Assembly: GCF_033115175.1 (NCBI RefSeq) | Contig: NC_084837.1 | Span: forward strand, 64,193,266 to 64,257,265 | DNA length: 64,000 bases | Direction: 5' to 3' | DNA from: Lepus europaeus | Taxonomy: Eukaryota; Chordata; Mammalia; Lagomorpha; Leporidae | Notes under the pieces: generated by a model | Told to the model about the DNA's origin: nothing | Databases searched by the model: none | The model's input: only the letters and a program-made list of their open reading frames with translations | Shown here: positions 34,322 through 45,251 of the stretch, one piece after another | Layout of the letters: every line of letters begins with the position of its first letter | How positions within the stretch are numbered: position 1 is the first letter of the stretch | Program-made: the position numbers and the translations under genes

Positions 34322-34632
34322 AAAGAGGCAGCATTGTGGCAGAGCAGGTAAAGCCACAGCCTGTGATGCCAGCATCCTACATGGGTGCGTTTGCATCCCA
34401 GCTGCTCCACTTCTGATCCCACTCCCTGCTAATGGCCTGGGGAAAGCAGCAGAAGATGCCCCTGACACCCATGTGGGAGACCTGGATGAAACCCTTGGCT
34501 CCTGGCTTTGGCTTGGCCCCATGCTGGCCATTGCAGCCATCTGAGGAGTGAACCAGTGGATGGAAGACCTCTGTCTCTCCCTCTATCTCTGGAAATCTTT
34601 CAAATAAAATAAATCAATCTTAAATTAAAAAC
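34322..34632 (+). repeat. C-repeat SINE, full length
   Basis: Directly follows the previous copy in the same orientation; tail CAAATAAAATAAATCAATCTT. Confidence 0.9.
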
Positions 34633-35997
34633 TGGTAATAACAAAACTCAGATTTTGTTAACAAAATACATGAAACAATAAAATCCTTTCATTATTTTAG
34701 ATGAATTTAACTTATTTCTTAAAGAAATTCAGAAAATTTACCATATAATTGCAAAAAGCTAATTTGAAAAAAGTTAGGAGGTGATCTTAATCTGAACATC
34801 CCTGTAACATTCTACTTAACTCTCTCAACACCAAATCCACAGAATTAAAGATGGAATGGATTTAAGAACAGATGATACATTCATAACCCAAACCCACATT
34901 TCATGATTCAAAGAACGAGAACACATTTTTGGATCAGAAACCCTGTGGCAACCCTAAACCCAGAGGTAGAGTAACACCATTGTCACTATGCTGGGCCAAC
35001 CTCCTGGCGGGAGTGCCACGTCCCCGCTCAGTTCCACACTGCCACCTGCCGGCCACTGTTGCCACTGAATGTCCGATGATGGCCAGGAGCCATCCCAGCC
35101 CAGGCAGGGCCTGAAAAGAACTCAGATTACAACCCAGAGTCACCAAATATACGAAGAAAGCAAAGTTCATGGAAGAGAAGCTATAAGCAAAGAACCGATT
35201 CTGGGGAAACTATTCATTGAAAAGGCAGAAAAATGCCTTAGAATGCACATATTAACATCATTCATGTTATAGAAATGCAGGCTATTTGTGCAATGAAAAC
35301 AGGTTTGGAAAAGATCCTATTACATGACCTCCAAATGAAAAAAGTGTCTAAGGTTACATAAGCAAACAAAAATCCAGAGGACGCAGGAGAAGACCAGAAA
35401 ACTGGCACAGGAAAATCATGCTAAGAGAAGCCCCCAGAGAGAATGAAGCATGATGACAAGACAGAGGGACATGTGCCAAAGAGGAGCTCAGGGAGACAGA
35501 GCACCGAGATGTGCCTACCTCTATGGCACAGGAATTCCAGAGTAAAGGAAGCTTCCAAAAATCTGGGAGATAATTTCTTAGAGTTGCAAAGACATAAATC
35601 CAGACACTAAAAGAGCTCACTGATCACTTTAAGGTAACACTTTAGAAAAATCATAATCAAATGCAATGATACGGCTCTAAACACTGGAAGATGAAAATCA
35701 CAATGGAATGAGACTGCAGCTGACAGCATCAGGAATATCAAAGGCAGGAGGGCACTAACATCTGTGTAGAGACAGGTTCTGTTCTCACCCAGACTCCTGT
35801 CCACAGGTCAGAGCCAAAAGGCAGGCTCAGACAAGGATGAGCTCAGAATGAGAAGCATCCAGATTCTCCCTTAGAGAACCATGCAGTTTTGTACTTGAAC
35901 AAAAACAAATGTGAAAGAAAAGCATTGTAAGCAGCAATAACAAGTAAATGAATCAATGTGTTGTAAAGTGTACACATTTTCCTTGAACTTTTTGAAG
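34633..35997. other. Intergenic, AT-rich, L1-like
   Basis: No gene recognised. The adenine-rich stretch at 35120-35960 resembles an old L1 body, but no diagnostic motif could be placed. Confidence 0.35.
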
Positions 35998-36258
35998 ACC
36001 CCGGTTCTAGTCCCACCTGCTCCACTTCTGATCCAGCTCTCTGCTATGGCCTGGGAAAGCAGTAGAAGATGGCCCAAGCCCGTGGGCCCCTGCACCCACA
36101 TGGGAGACCCAGAACCAGCTCCTGGCTTCAGATTGGCCCAACTCCAGCCATTGCAGCCATTTGGGGAGTGAACCAGCAGATAGAAGACCTTTCTCTCTCT
36201 CTGCCTCTGCCTCCCTGTAACTCTGCCTTTCAAATAAATAAATTAAAAAAAAAAAAAA
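35998..36258 (+). repeat. C-repeat SINE, 5' truncated
   Basis: Starts at CCCGGTTCTAGTCCC; complete 3' half and tail. Confidence 0.88.
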
Positions 36259-36284
36259 GTATAACCTTGAAAGCTACACAGACA

Positions 36285-36372
36285 ACCTGGCTGGGCTGGG
36301 CTGGAGTCAGGAGCCAGCAATTTCATCCAAGTCTCCCAGGTGGATGGCAGTGTTGTGGGGACCAAGACCCCT
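36285..36372 (-). repeat. C-repeat SINE fragment
   Basis: GGAGTCAGGAGCCAGCAATTTC and GTCTCCCAGGTGGATGG match the inverted SINE middle. Confidence 0.55.
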
Positions 36373-37084
36373 AGCTAGAATCAGCTCAGGTTTTCACCTT
36401 CCCCTGTGTAAGAATACAACCAGGAGATGTAGCTGGAGCAGAAGAGCAGGATTTGTTGAAAGGCAAAGAGATAGGACACACTCATAGGTGAGCGCAGGTA
36501 GGTCGTGTCTATCGAGGGGGAACTGCACCCACCCAGGCTGGGTCCTCCTCGTAAAGGGTAGGAGTGTTCCTCAGGGCAGGGCCCGATTTTGGAGCCAAGA
36601 CACAGGATTTGGGCGGCGGTCTCCAGCAAAGTGTCTTGATGGCTGGAGCATGATGGAAAGCAGGCTTAACTGCGAGATAAGGAGTGGATGTGCCAAGCCT
36701 CCAGGCCCATTGAATGGGCATGGAAGATGGCAGGTTTGGGCAACAGGATTTAGGCAGTGCAAATAGCTGGGGTGTTGGAGGCTTTAGCTCCTAATCACTT
36801 TCTGACTTCCTGCCTCGCCCACAGCAGGGGGACCCCAGCACTTGAGCCACCAGCTGCTGCCCCGGAGGGTCTGCATTAGCTGGAAGCTGGAACTGGCAGT
36901 GGGGCTGGATCTCAACCCAGTCACTCGCACATGGGCAACTTCAGTGCAGCACCCAGGGCCTGCCCCAGGGCTGACCTTGAAATCACCCAGGAAGATTTGC
37001 TTAAAATCCAACAATGGTTAAAAACAAGAGGCAGACAGAGGTGGGGGTGGGGAGTGAAAGGAAGGAGTGAAGCACAGGGAGAGA
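36373..37084. other. Intergenic with weak old SINE piece
   Basis: No gene. 36825-36975 resembles a very old inverted C-repeat; the remainder is unclassified. Confidence 0.35.
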
Positions 37085-37597
37085 CCTGAGCCTGGATCAA
37101 GGCACAGCTATTTTAGACTAGGCCTCCATCTTGTAACTCGGGCCTGACCGGGCCCTGAACCCTAAGCCAAAAGCTCCTAAAAGAAAATAATGAACTCCTC
37201 TTGCGATAAACTCTCCTAGCAATAGCCAATTAGCAGATAGCAGGGAAATACGTAAAGTTCCAGGTGTCTTTTCAGGAAGTTAAGGTGATTGATAACATCC
37301 TGAAACCCCGCAGTTTGGCACGTACACCCTGGTGGCTCAGACCCTATACTTTAGCCAATCATAAAACAACAAGTATAAATTTAACATATGAGCCTATCAG
37401 ATGCTGTATAGCCAAACTTGTTTGTTCAACTGTATAAAAACCCTGATGACCTTACTGTAGGGGCCGCCGATCCAGCCCAGCTGTGCCTGGTGCGGACGTC
37501 GGTCCAAACTCGAGTTTGAAATAGAACTCTTGCGTTTGCATCAGCCTCGGCTCCTGGTGGTCTTAATTGGTGGGAATCAGATGCTTCGGGTACAACA
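37085..37597 (+). repeat. Gammaretrovirus-type LTR
   Basis: CCAAT box (TAGCCAATCATAAAAC near 37344), TATA box (TGTATAAAAACC at 37431) and a CA end at 37597, followed by a proline-type primer site. The left border is approximate. Confidence 0.7.
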
Positions 37598-37598
37598 T

Positions 37599-37616
37599 TA
37601 GGGGCTTGTCCAGGAT
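37599..37616 (+). other. Primer binding site, tRNA-Pro type
   Basis: TAGGGGCTTGTCCAGGAT matches the usual gammaretroviral proline site at 15 of 18 positions. A leader ending CTGGTAAGCTC (splice-donor like) follows. Confidence 0.72.
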
Positions 37617-37712
37617 TTCCCCCTTCAGACTACCAGGACTCCCGAGACTGGAGATCAGATACCGGCTGGTAAGCTCTGTCTGTGCGTTTAACTGTCTATG
37701 TGTTTGACTGTT

Positions 37713-37864
37713 TGTCGGACCCTCGCCAGCAAGGGTCCAATGCAGTCACGACACGGTCACTGTTCATCGGTTCTCAAGGAACTTTCACCCTTTCTCGGTT
37801 CTCAAGGAACTTTTACTTGTGGGGGCAGAAGGAAAGTGGGGAGAGGAGAAGAGGGGCCGCGGCT
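37713..37864 (-). repeat. Truncated 3' LTR of provirus 2
   Basis: Only the right end of the LTR is kept. It carries an extra local duplication of about 25 bp (GTTCTCAAGGAACTTT twice, near 37770 and 37799) that the 5' LTR lacks. Confidence 0.88.
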
Positions 37865-37867
37865 TAG

Positions 37868-38055
37868 GTGCTAGCCTTGAATGTAACTTTCAAAATACCT
37901 TCAAATATATCCAACTCAGGTCACTTTGCTGCTTTGCTGCAGTACAAATCACGTACAATGTCTTTTTTTCCTTAAGACAAAACAATTCTTCAAACAATAC
38001 TGCAAGTACATCACTAAACACCATGAACTCACTTTTTCCTATTCAAAAAACATAG
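37868..38055 (-). other. AT-rich segment of unknown origin in provirus 2
   Basis: Same sequence as the left half of 29346-29715; the right half is deleted. Confidence 0.75.
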
Positions 38056-38084
38056 TATATAGAGCTATAGCCAATGCATCACAA

Positions 38085-38425
38085 TTAGCTACCGCATATT
38101 CTCCTATTCCCCCTTTTTGTTTATTAAAGTTTTTAAGTACAGGTGAGTCCGTTCAATTATTGCCTGCCCTTGGGGATTGTAGGGCACACCTGTAATGTGC
38201 TTTATGCCGAATTCTTTTAAGAATGTAGCAAAACGGGCCAAAGTGTACGCTAGCCCGTTATCTGTTTTGATAATTTTGGGCACCTCCCAAGCGGCAAAGG
38301 ACTGGACAGTGTTGAATAACCTGTTGAGTTCCTTCTTTGTTTAGAGTCGTGGCTGACAATTCCAGAGAACGAGTCCACTGACACGTGCAAACCGCTCTGG
38401 CGTCTTTGCATCTTCATGATTAAGG
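38085..38425 (-). pseudogene. pol remnant: integrase core piece of provirus 2
   Basis: HVSVDSFSGIVS lies next to the RT thumb remnant, as in provirus 1. The frame is broken within the core. Confidence 0.78.
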
Positions 38426-38790
38426 CGTTCAACCTTCTGTAAGATTGCAGCTGTACGAGGTGAGGCGAGCTGTGAATCGCCTTCCAAAATGTTAAACAAT
38501 GGGCGCATTTCATCAGTGGTTAGTTTACAATAAGGCCATATCCAGTTTACGTTACCACATAATTTTTGGAAGTCATTTAAGGTTTTAAGTCCTGCGGTGG
38601 GTGTGACAAAATCTAAAGGAGCCACAGTAGTTGGTGTTAACCTTAGTCCTAGGTACTGGACCACAGTGCCCTTTTGAATCTTTTCTAGTGCAATTTGTAA
38701 CCCCGCCGTCTGCAAGCATGAGGTTAGCATGGTAAACACTCTTTCTAGGGTGTCTTCTCTCACGGCTGCCAACAACAGGTCTGCAAATGA
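38425..38790 (-). pseudogene. pol remnant: late RT of provirus 2
   Basis: LLLAAVREDTLERVF through LNDFQKLCGNVNWIWPY and MRPLFNILEGDSQLASPRT. The catalytic YxDD part is missing, as in the other copy. Confidence 0.83.
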
Positions 38791-39560
38791 AGTTGCTCTG
38801 AGACATCCTTCTCCCATAAAGTTACAGGGATAGCACACACGTAAGGTTGTACTTTGCCTGTGGTGCCTTCTTGATCTTTCCAGTCTAGCACTTGCGCGCT
38901 TCGAGATGGGGCAACAACGGTGCCTAATCCAAGGTGTTATCCCCTTCCTGGAGGGGCCATGAAGGAGGCCAGTCTTGTTTGGAGATAATACTAACATCTG
39001 TGCCCGTATCTAACAGCCCCTTGATTGCCTTTCTTTTAATAACAAGAGTCCATAGTGGGCGCTCGTCAAGAGTCATAGTGAGGGCTGCAAAATGCTTTCC
39101 TTGATTACCTCTAGTATCCTTTACAGGGCTTATTAGCAGCTGAGCAACGGGCTGCAATGGCAACAGCTGCACTAGCCCCTTCGTAGATTGGAACATTACT
39201 TTGAGCTGTGAGCAAGGCAACTGAATAAGCCCCGTTATAACCACTAACCCCTTTAATGAATTTGTAGGCCTTCCTAAAGTAACGCCTAAACCGTGGATAT
39301 CATCCATGGGCTCCCGAGGTTCCACATCTATTGCCTGGATTCCCATTTGAGGTGTTAATACTAAATAGTTGGTGGCTCGCAGCTCTGTGCAGTAAACGCT
39401 TGCCGGTCCTTTTGAGACGGTCCTACTCCTCCCACGGTTTGTCCTCTCATCCATTGAGTTTTCGGGCCCCTGGGTGTGGGGGCCCGCCACTCGTTTTTTT
39501 GGAGTGTACTATTCTGGCCACTTGATCTGGTGGGCGATAGGAGCGAATTGCCTGCCTTAT
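38785..39560 (-). pseudogene. pro remnant (dUTPase-like plus protease) of provirus 2
   Basis: dUTPase-like stretch with SLKGLVVITGLI and QLLISPVKDTRGNQGK, then protease motif LLDTGTDVSIISKQDW. Better kept than in provirus 1 around the DTG site, but the chain to RT is not open. Confidence 0.82.
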
Positions 39561-39574
39561 CTTGCTTGGAATAG

Positions 39575-40780
39575 CACTCATTTGCCCAATGGTTACCTTT
39601 ACCGCATCAAGGACACAGTCCTGGTTGGCGTCCCGATTGTCTCTGTTCTGTACATTCCCTTTTCATGTGACCTTTTCCACACTTAAAACATTTTCGTCCT
39701 AGCCTGTTATTGCGTATAATTTTGGCCCTGGCAACTGCTGCGTGCTCTCCCGAGGCTACTTCATCCATGACATCCTTACAGATTTTTAAAAAGGTGGGAA
39801 TGTCCTTGTGCTGCCAGGGTCTTAGAGCCTCACGGCAGGTTTTGTTTCCTTGTTCATAGGCTAACCTTCGGACTAAAGGCATAGCCTCATCCATGGTCTC
39901 AAAGATATTGCCAGCAGCCTCCATTAATCTGTTCACAAAATCAGCATAGGGCTCTGTCGGGCCTTGTGTAATCTTGGATAAACTGCGTCTGATCTCCCCT
40001 TTCCTTGGGATGATCTTCCACGCCCTCCGCCCTCCCACTTGCATCAAAACCTCATTAGGGCATCTAGCCTGGGGCTGTTCGTCATTATCCTCATTCCAGG
40101 TTGGCTGACCATTCCTAGCGTTAGCATGGGCCTGAGCCCTCACGAGCTCTCTGTAAGCCGCGGACCAGAGGAGGAAGTCTTCCCCACCAAGCACTGCCTT
40201 AGCTAGGTTCCTCCAGTTCTCTGGGACTAGTCCATTGGTGCTTGTTATCTAGGACCGCTTTAGTAAAGTTAGCATGTGGTCCATATAGTTGTACTTCAAC
40301 AATTTATGGTCCAGGGGGGTCCATCCCCGGTTGCCCTGCGCGTCCACTATCACAGGGGAAGCCTGATTTATGTGGCGATATTCTTCCCACTTAGGGGGAG
40401 TGCCTCGTCCTCCTGCCCGTTTTTCTCGAGGAGGTTCTGGGGAGAAGCCCCCGCCCTTTGTCTCTCGTGGAGGAATCCTCCAGAGGGGGGAGAGTCTTGG
40501 TTCGAATAGGGGGGTGCAGAAGGAAGGGGTCTCTCATCCTCCCTCTCTGTCCTGACCCATGTTGGTCCTGTCTCCGTCCTCTTTGTCTCCGTCTAGGCTC
40601 CCAGATTGAGATTCTCTCTGCGTTTCCTCTAGTAAATCAGCCCCTTCATCTAAGAGGGCTGCTATTTCCTTTGAGTCATTACGGAGAGCTTGGTCGATCA
40701 GTTGCCATAACCCAAGGACTTCAGGCAATTTCTCTGCTGTCCTCAATTGTCTTCCGACCCCACGCCATTGTTCCTGTTCT
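39575..40780 (-). pseudogene. gag remnant of provirus 2
   Basis: Capsid C-terminal region is present (TEPYADFVNRLMEAAG in the major-homology position), then zinc knuckles CFKCGKGHMKREC and, after a TGA in the second knuckle, CGKGNHWANEC. The matrix and mid regions have stops and frame changes. Confidence 0.83.
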
Positions 40781-40966
40781 AACTCACCACTTTACAGCGG
40801 CCGCTTTCACGGGCGTCCCCGCTACTTTTTTTTTTTAAAAGACAACTTGGTTGTCGAGGAATTCCTTTTTTCCGCGGTACCAACCCTAGACTTTACCGCC
40901 TAGACTCCTGTGTTTTCCACACGTTCTAATTTTTTTTTTTCCCTGCTTCCAGTGACCGGTCCTACT

Positions 40967-40984
40967 ATCCGAGTCACGGCACCA
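40967..40984 (-). other. Primer binding site of provirus 2, exact tRNA-His
   Basis: Read on the minus strand it is TGGTGCCGTGACTCGGAT, the exact complement of the tRNA-His 3' end with CCA. Confidence 0.92.
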
Positions 40985-40986
40985 TT

Positions 40987-41353
40987 TGTTGGACCCTCGC
41001 CAGCAAGGGTCCAACGCAGTCACGACACGATCACTGTTCATCGGTTCTCAAGGAACTTTCACTTGTGGGGGCAAAAGGAAAGTGGGGAGAGGAGAAAAGA
41101 AGAGGAGGGGCCGCAGCTGCCCACCCAGATCCCAATGTCCCTTTATGCTGATATCGTCCAATCAGATGAAAGGGCGCGTACAGCCTCAGGTCGAAAGTTC
41201 ATCTGTTTCACCTGGTTCTTCCTAGTTGTTTATGCAGAGTCCATTCTGTTTCATCTGTTTCACCTGGCTGTTTTTGTTGGACTTGTGGTCGACCGATTGC
41301 TGCAAACTATGTAGAGGAGGTTCCCACAGCTGGCCAGCCTGCGGTTCCCCACA
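40987..41353 (-). repeat. 5' LTR of provirus 2
   Basis: 367 bp, TGTGGGGAACCGC...GGGTCCAACA in minus orientation. Close to the LTRs of provirus 1. Confidence 0.93.
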
Positions 41354-41359
41354 ACTGTT

Positions 41360-41907
41360 GGCTGATTTCTGACTATGGTCCATAGAATCTGTATCTGGGT
41401 TCCTGGGAACCCATCCCAGGTCCTGCCGGGGGAACCCACCCCACCCCTGCTCCGGAGCCCAGGAACCCCCCGGGCGTGGGGGACAGGGGGGACAGGAAGC
41501 CCTGGAGAGGCCTGGGAGGCCAAGGAAGGCAGAGACACCAACCTGAGCCAGAGGAACAGGCTGAGAGTCGGTCATGCCTTAGGATGAAAGTCCCAGCCCC
41601 CAGATCCGGAGTGGGGCGGATGCGCGCCAACTCAGCGGTGTTTACCGCGTCCCAGGTGACTGAGGAGCAGCCCAGGTAAGACACACTGCTGAGGTCAAAG
41701 CGGGAGTTACAGAAGCTTCCGCAACGCCTGCAAACCAGCCCCGCCTCTGCCTCACTGCCAGCTCCCCTGTCTGTGAGCGGGACCTGCTGCTCAGAGGTTC
41801 CTCTGAGAATTCAGACATGCGGCCCAGCCGTGGTGGCGGCAGGCAACAGAGTTTCATGAAGAGAAGTAACACCTGAGGGAGCAGGCGGAGGCCAGGAGAG
41901 GACCGCG
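41360..41907. other. Right flank of provirus 2, possibly leader of the split gamma element
   Basis: The first 50-100 bp continue the leader-like sequence broken at 37712. Further right the sequence is unclassified and GC-rich. Confidence 0.4.
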
Positions 41908-42211
41908 AGGGGCCGCGCTGTGGCCTGAAGCACGGGCATCCCATATGGATGCCAGGTTCTAGTCCTGGTTCCGATCCAGCTCTCTGCTACGGCCTGGAAA
42001 AAGCAGTAGCAGATGGCCCAGGTTCTTGGGCCTCTGGAGCTGCTTGGGAGACCTGGAATAAGCCCCTGGCTTTGTGAGGCTTCAGCTCCAGCTGTTGCGG
42101 CCATTTGGGGAGTGAAACCAGTAGATGGAAGACCTCTCTCTCTCTTTGTCCCTACCTCTCTCTTTGTCTCTACCTCTCTCTGTAACTGTCCTTACAATAA
42201 TAATAATAAAA
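41908..42211 (+). repeat. C-repeat SINE
   Basis: GGGGCCGCGCTGTGGCCTG head, CT-rich stretch, tail AATAATAATAATAAAAG. Confidence 0.88.
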
Positions 42212-43085
42212 GACCGCTAGCCAGGTCTGGATCCAGGGACGGGCGTGAGCACGACTGTGAGGAAGCCTCCCCTCCCCACCGGCTGTCCCCCTCCTCCTCC
42301 CAGCAGATGTGGCTGGCTGTGGGGGGACCTCCCTGAGTGTGGAATTCCCAAAAACCCTCCCAGCCCTAGGACCCCACCTGACTGTCCCCCTCCCCGTGGG
42401 GGGGCCACCTGACAGGGGTCCAGCCTCCTCGGCTAAATACACACACATACATACATACACACACACAGGCGCGCGCACTCACGTGTACAGGGCTCTCCGC
42501 CTAGTTGGTAACCACAGCCATGTTTTCTAAACCCGAATCTTACTAAATGGCTCTTTCTGAGCCCTTCATTGCTTCACATATCCTGTGCCTCAGTTGTCCC
42601 AATGGTGCAAGGCCCCTCCCCAGCCCCCAGGACAACCAGGTGGACAGTCCCTCTCCTGGCTGCCCTGCCCGGTTTGTTGGGGGTCCCTGTGACATTTCAC
42701 AGGTGCTGGCTGCTGGCGACATGGGGGCCACTTACTTCCCGCCCCGGTCTGTAATCCGCCACAGTACACAGGGGAAATAGCACGGGAGTAAACACGCACC
42801 CTGGGCTCCTGGCGCTCCACAAGCCCCAGCTGCCAGAGGCTCCTGCCAGGCCTCCCCACGGACTCTGCTCAGGTGTTTGCCCCGGGAGGGGATGCGGGGG
42901 TGGGGGAGGCCTATCCCAGAGGCCACTCTTGGGGGAAGGGCAGCGTCCTGAGCCTTCCCTATGGCTGGTCAACCTGTCCCTTCCAAGAACATCCTGTCTG
43001 CAATGAAGGACAACTCACTCGAACCCTCAGCAAATTAACAGCACACCCAGGGCCACGAGCTGCAAGACCCAGCGTCAGGAGAAGA

Positions 43086-43101
43086 TGGGGGGGGGGGGGG
43101 G
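43086..43101. repeat. Poly(G) run
   Basis: Uninterrupted G run of about 16. Confidence 0.85.
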
Positions 43102-43689
43102 CAGTCACACAGGCCCACTCTCCATGCTGCCCCAGCCAAGGAGAGGAAGGGGTGCGTTCTCTGTTCTTCCTGTGAGTGCCCCTGAACCAGCCTCTGTCCT
43201 TACCCTCCCCCACCCCCTGCAGCCGTGGCCCCAGGGCTGCCAGCTTACACAACTCCAGTGGGGAATTTGCATAGGAATGGCAGCCCTTGGATTGGGCAGT
43301 GCATGCATGAAGAGGGACTCTGACAAGCTGAGGGACAATGGCCCTGCCCCCCCGTGTTTCCATGCAGCCTCAGAGGGAGTCAAGCTCAGGGCTGTATTCT
43401 TGTGGCCAAATCCATCCAGCCCAGGCAGGTTCAGCTCTGCTTCCTGCCCGAACCCATGTGCCAGGGAGACAGCCCGGGGCTGGTGGATCCCCTGTTGCTG
43501 TGCAGGTGCATTTCTCACAGGTGGGACGCTGGCTTTGAGTGACCTTTCTCAAAGGGCTAAGAACACCTGGAGCAGAGCTGGGTGGAGGTGAGGATCACTG
43601 AGGCCGCAGGTTCCCATTCATTTGTTTACTGAGCACCTCCTAGGTGCCAGCCGCTGCTCTGGGCACTGGGGATACGAAAATCCCTGGGG

Positions 43690-43712
43690 TGGTGGTGGTG
43701 GTGGTGGTGATT
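43690..43712. repeat. (GGT)n microsatellite
   Basis: Tandem TGG units following an L2-like piece. Confidence 0.85.
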
Positions 43713-45251
43713 CAGGCTCCAGGGGCCAGAGGCACAGCTGGTGCTGTCTGAGGCTGCCTCTGAGATGGTCTAAGAACTTTGGAAATGCTGAGTCCCAGGT
43801 CCTAGGAACCCTGTGAGGTTCTAATGAACAGGGTTTTGATGTCAGGCACAGCAGTGGTGACAACAGTGGCCATAGCAGGAGCTTGAGGACCAGCCTGGAC
43901 TGCTCCCCTGGAAACCAAGAAGCAGGGGTGGGAGCCTGTGCTAAGCAGCCATGGTGGGGGGACAGGAAAGGAGGACCAGGCCTGACCCCATGCCAGCCGA
44001 GAGCACGGACACCCCACCCCCCGCCGGCCCTCACTGCGCATGGCAGCTGGAGGCCTGGAGGTCTCGGGGCAGGCTGGGGGCACAGCCTGGGCTCTGGGGA
44101 CCCTACTCCCAGCTGGGTGCCAGAACTAGAGGCTTCTTCCCACAGTCAGGACAGGTGAGCCTTCACGGCCTGTGTCCTTGATTAAAGAGGCCTGAGACAG
44201 AGAGGGAGAGGCAGGAGCAGGGGTGTAGCCAGAGGTGGCACTGTTGGCTCAGGGGGCAGAGAAGGGCTCGAGCAACTGTGGCTGCCTGGCCATTGCAGGG
44301 TCCTGGTGGCTCGGCACCTGGCAGGTGAGCAGAAGGCAGCAGCAGAGGCCAACAGCTGGAGGGAGGGGGCCACGTCAGCAGGGACCTCATCTACACAAAT
44401 CTGAATCCCAACATTCGGAGGGGCCCAGGAGGGTCAGACTGGAAGGGCAAACCAGACTTGCCCACATCCCTAGAGGTATTAGCTAAGGAGGCGGGAATCC
44501 AGGCCAGGGCTCCCTCTACTCAGGCCCACGGCTTGCAGTAGACACGTGCTCACTGGTCCCCCCAACTCACTAGGAACACGCATTCACACACACACATGCA
44601 GGCACATATCGCTCTTTCCTGTTGAGTGGATGCCCCCTTACACACACCCTTTAGCTCCTGGGAATGGTTAGGCTGCGTTTGCCTGCAGGGCAGCTGAACC
44701 CAGGAGCAGAGGACGAGGCCCAACTTTAAAGAGCCGGGAGACACCACGCACAGCAGCCGGCAGGAGCCTGCCCGGGAGGGGCCGTCACCCCCAAGGCCGA
44801 GCCGCAAGGAGGGCCAGGGGAGAGAGGGGTGCGTGGAGTCAGTGATGCAGACTGGCGGCCCCCATGGCGCCTGTTTACTCTGACAACACCACATGGGGAG
44901 CACAGGCTGGGAGCTGGCACTGCGGGTGGGTACTTCTTTGCCTTCCAGCACCCCCCTCCCGGGGGGGCGTGGTCAGAGTCCAGCCTGCACCAGGAGACCT
45001 GGGCCTTCTTGGTGCCTTCTCACGTGTCTCTGCACAGAGCCCTGGGAAATGAGCCCTGCTATCTTCTGCCCGACATCTCCAAGGGGCTGCTGGAGAGGGG
45101 AACCACTCTATTTCCTCCAAGAAACACAAGAGGAAGGCGCTGTCCTGGGTCCAAGGTGCCATTCTGCAAACTCCCAGGATCCAGGGGAGCTCAGAGCAGG
45201 CCCCGGGGAGGGGGCTAGAGCACGCCCACCCCACCCTCTGCCAGCCCTGGC

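Larger units (their letters stand above)
37713..41353 (-). mobile_element. Defective betaretrovirus-like provirus 2 (tRNA-His primed)
   Basis: Reverse-oriented relative of provirus 1. Perfect 6-bp target duplication ACTGTT at 37707-37712 and 41354-41359. Complete 5' LTR at 40987-41353; the 3' LTR is cut down to 37713-37864. Gag is longer than in provirus 1, while pro, late RT, integrase core and the AT-rich segment show the same arrangement. A later deletion joins the AT-rich segment directly to the R/U5 part of the 3' LTR. It sits inside the leader of the gammaretrovirus-type element. Several stops and frameshifts break every gene. Confidence 0.92.
42212..45251. other. Region downstream of PLA2G4F, no gene recognised
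   Basis: GC-rich. Holds the undetected 3' UTR of PLA2G4F at its right end. CA repeats at 42438-42471 and 44582-44600, a G homopolymer at 43086-43101, and a (GGT)n run at 43690-43712. L2-like TGAGCACCTCCTAGGTGCCAG near 43630. No AATAAA in minus orientation was recognised near the PLA2G4F stop. Confidence 0.45.
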
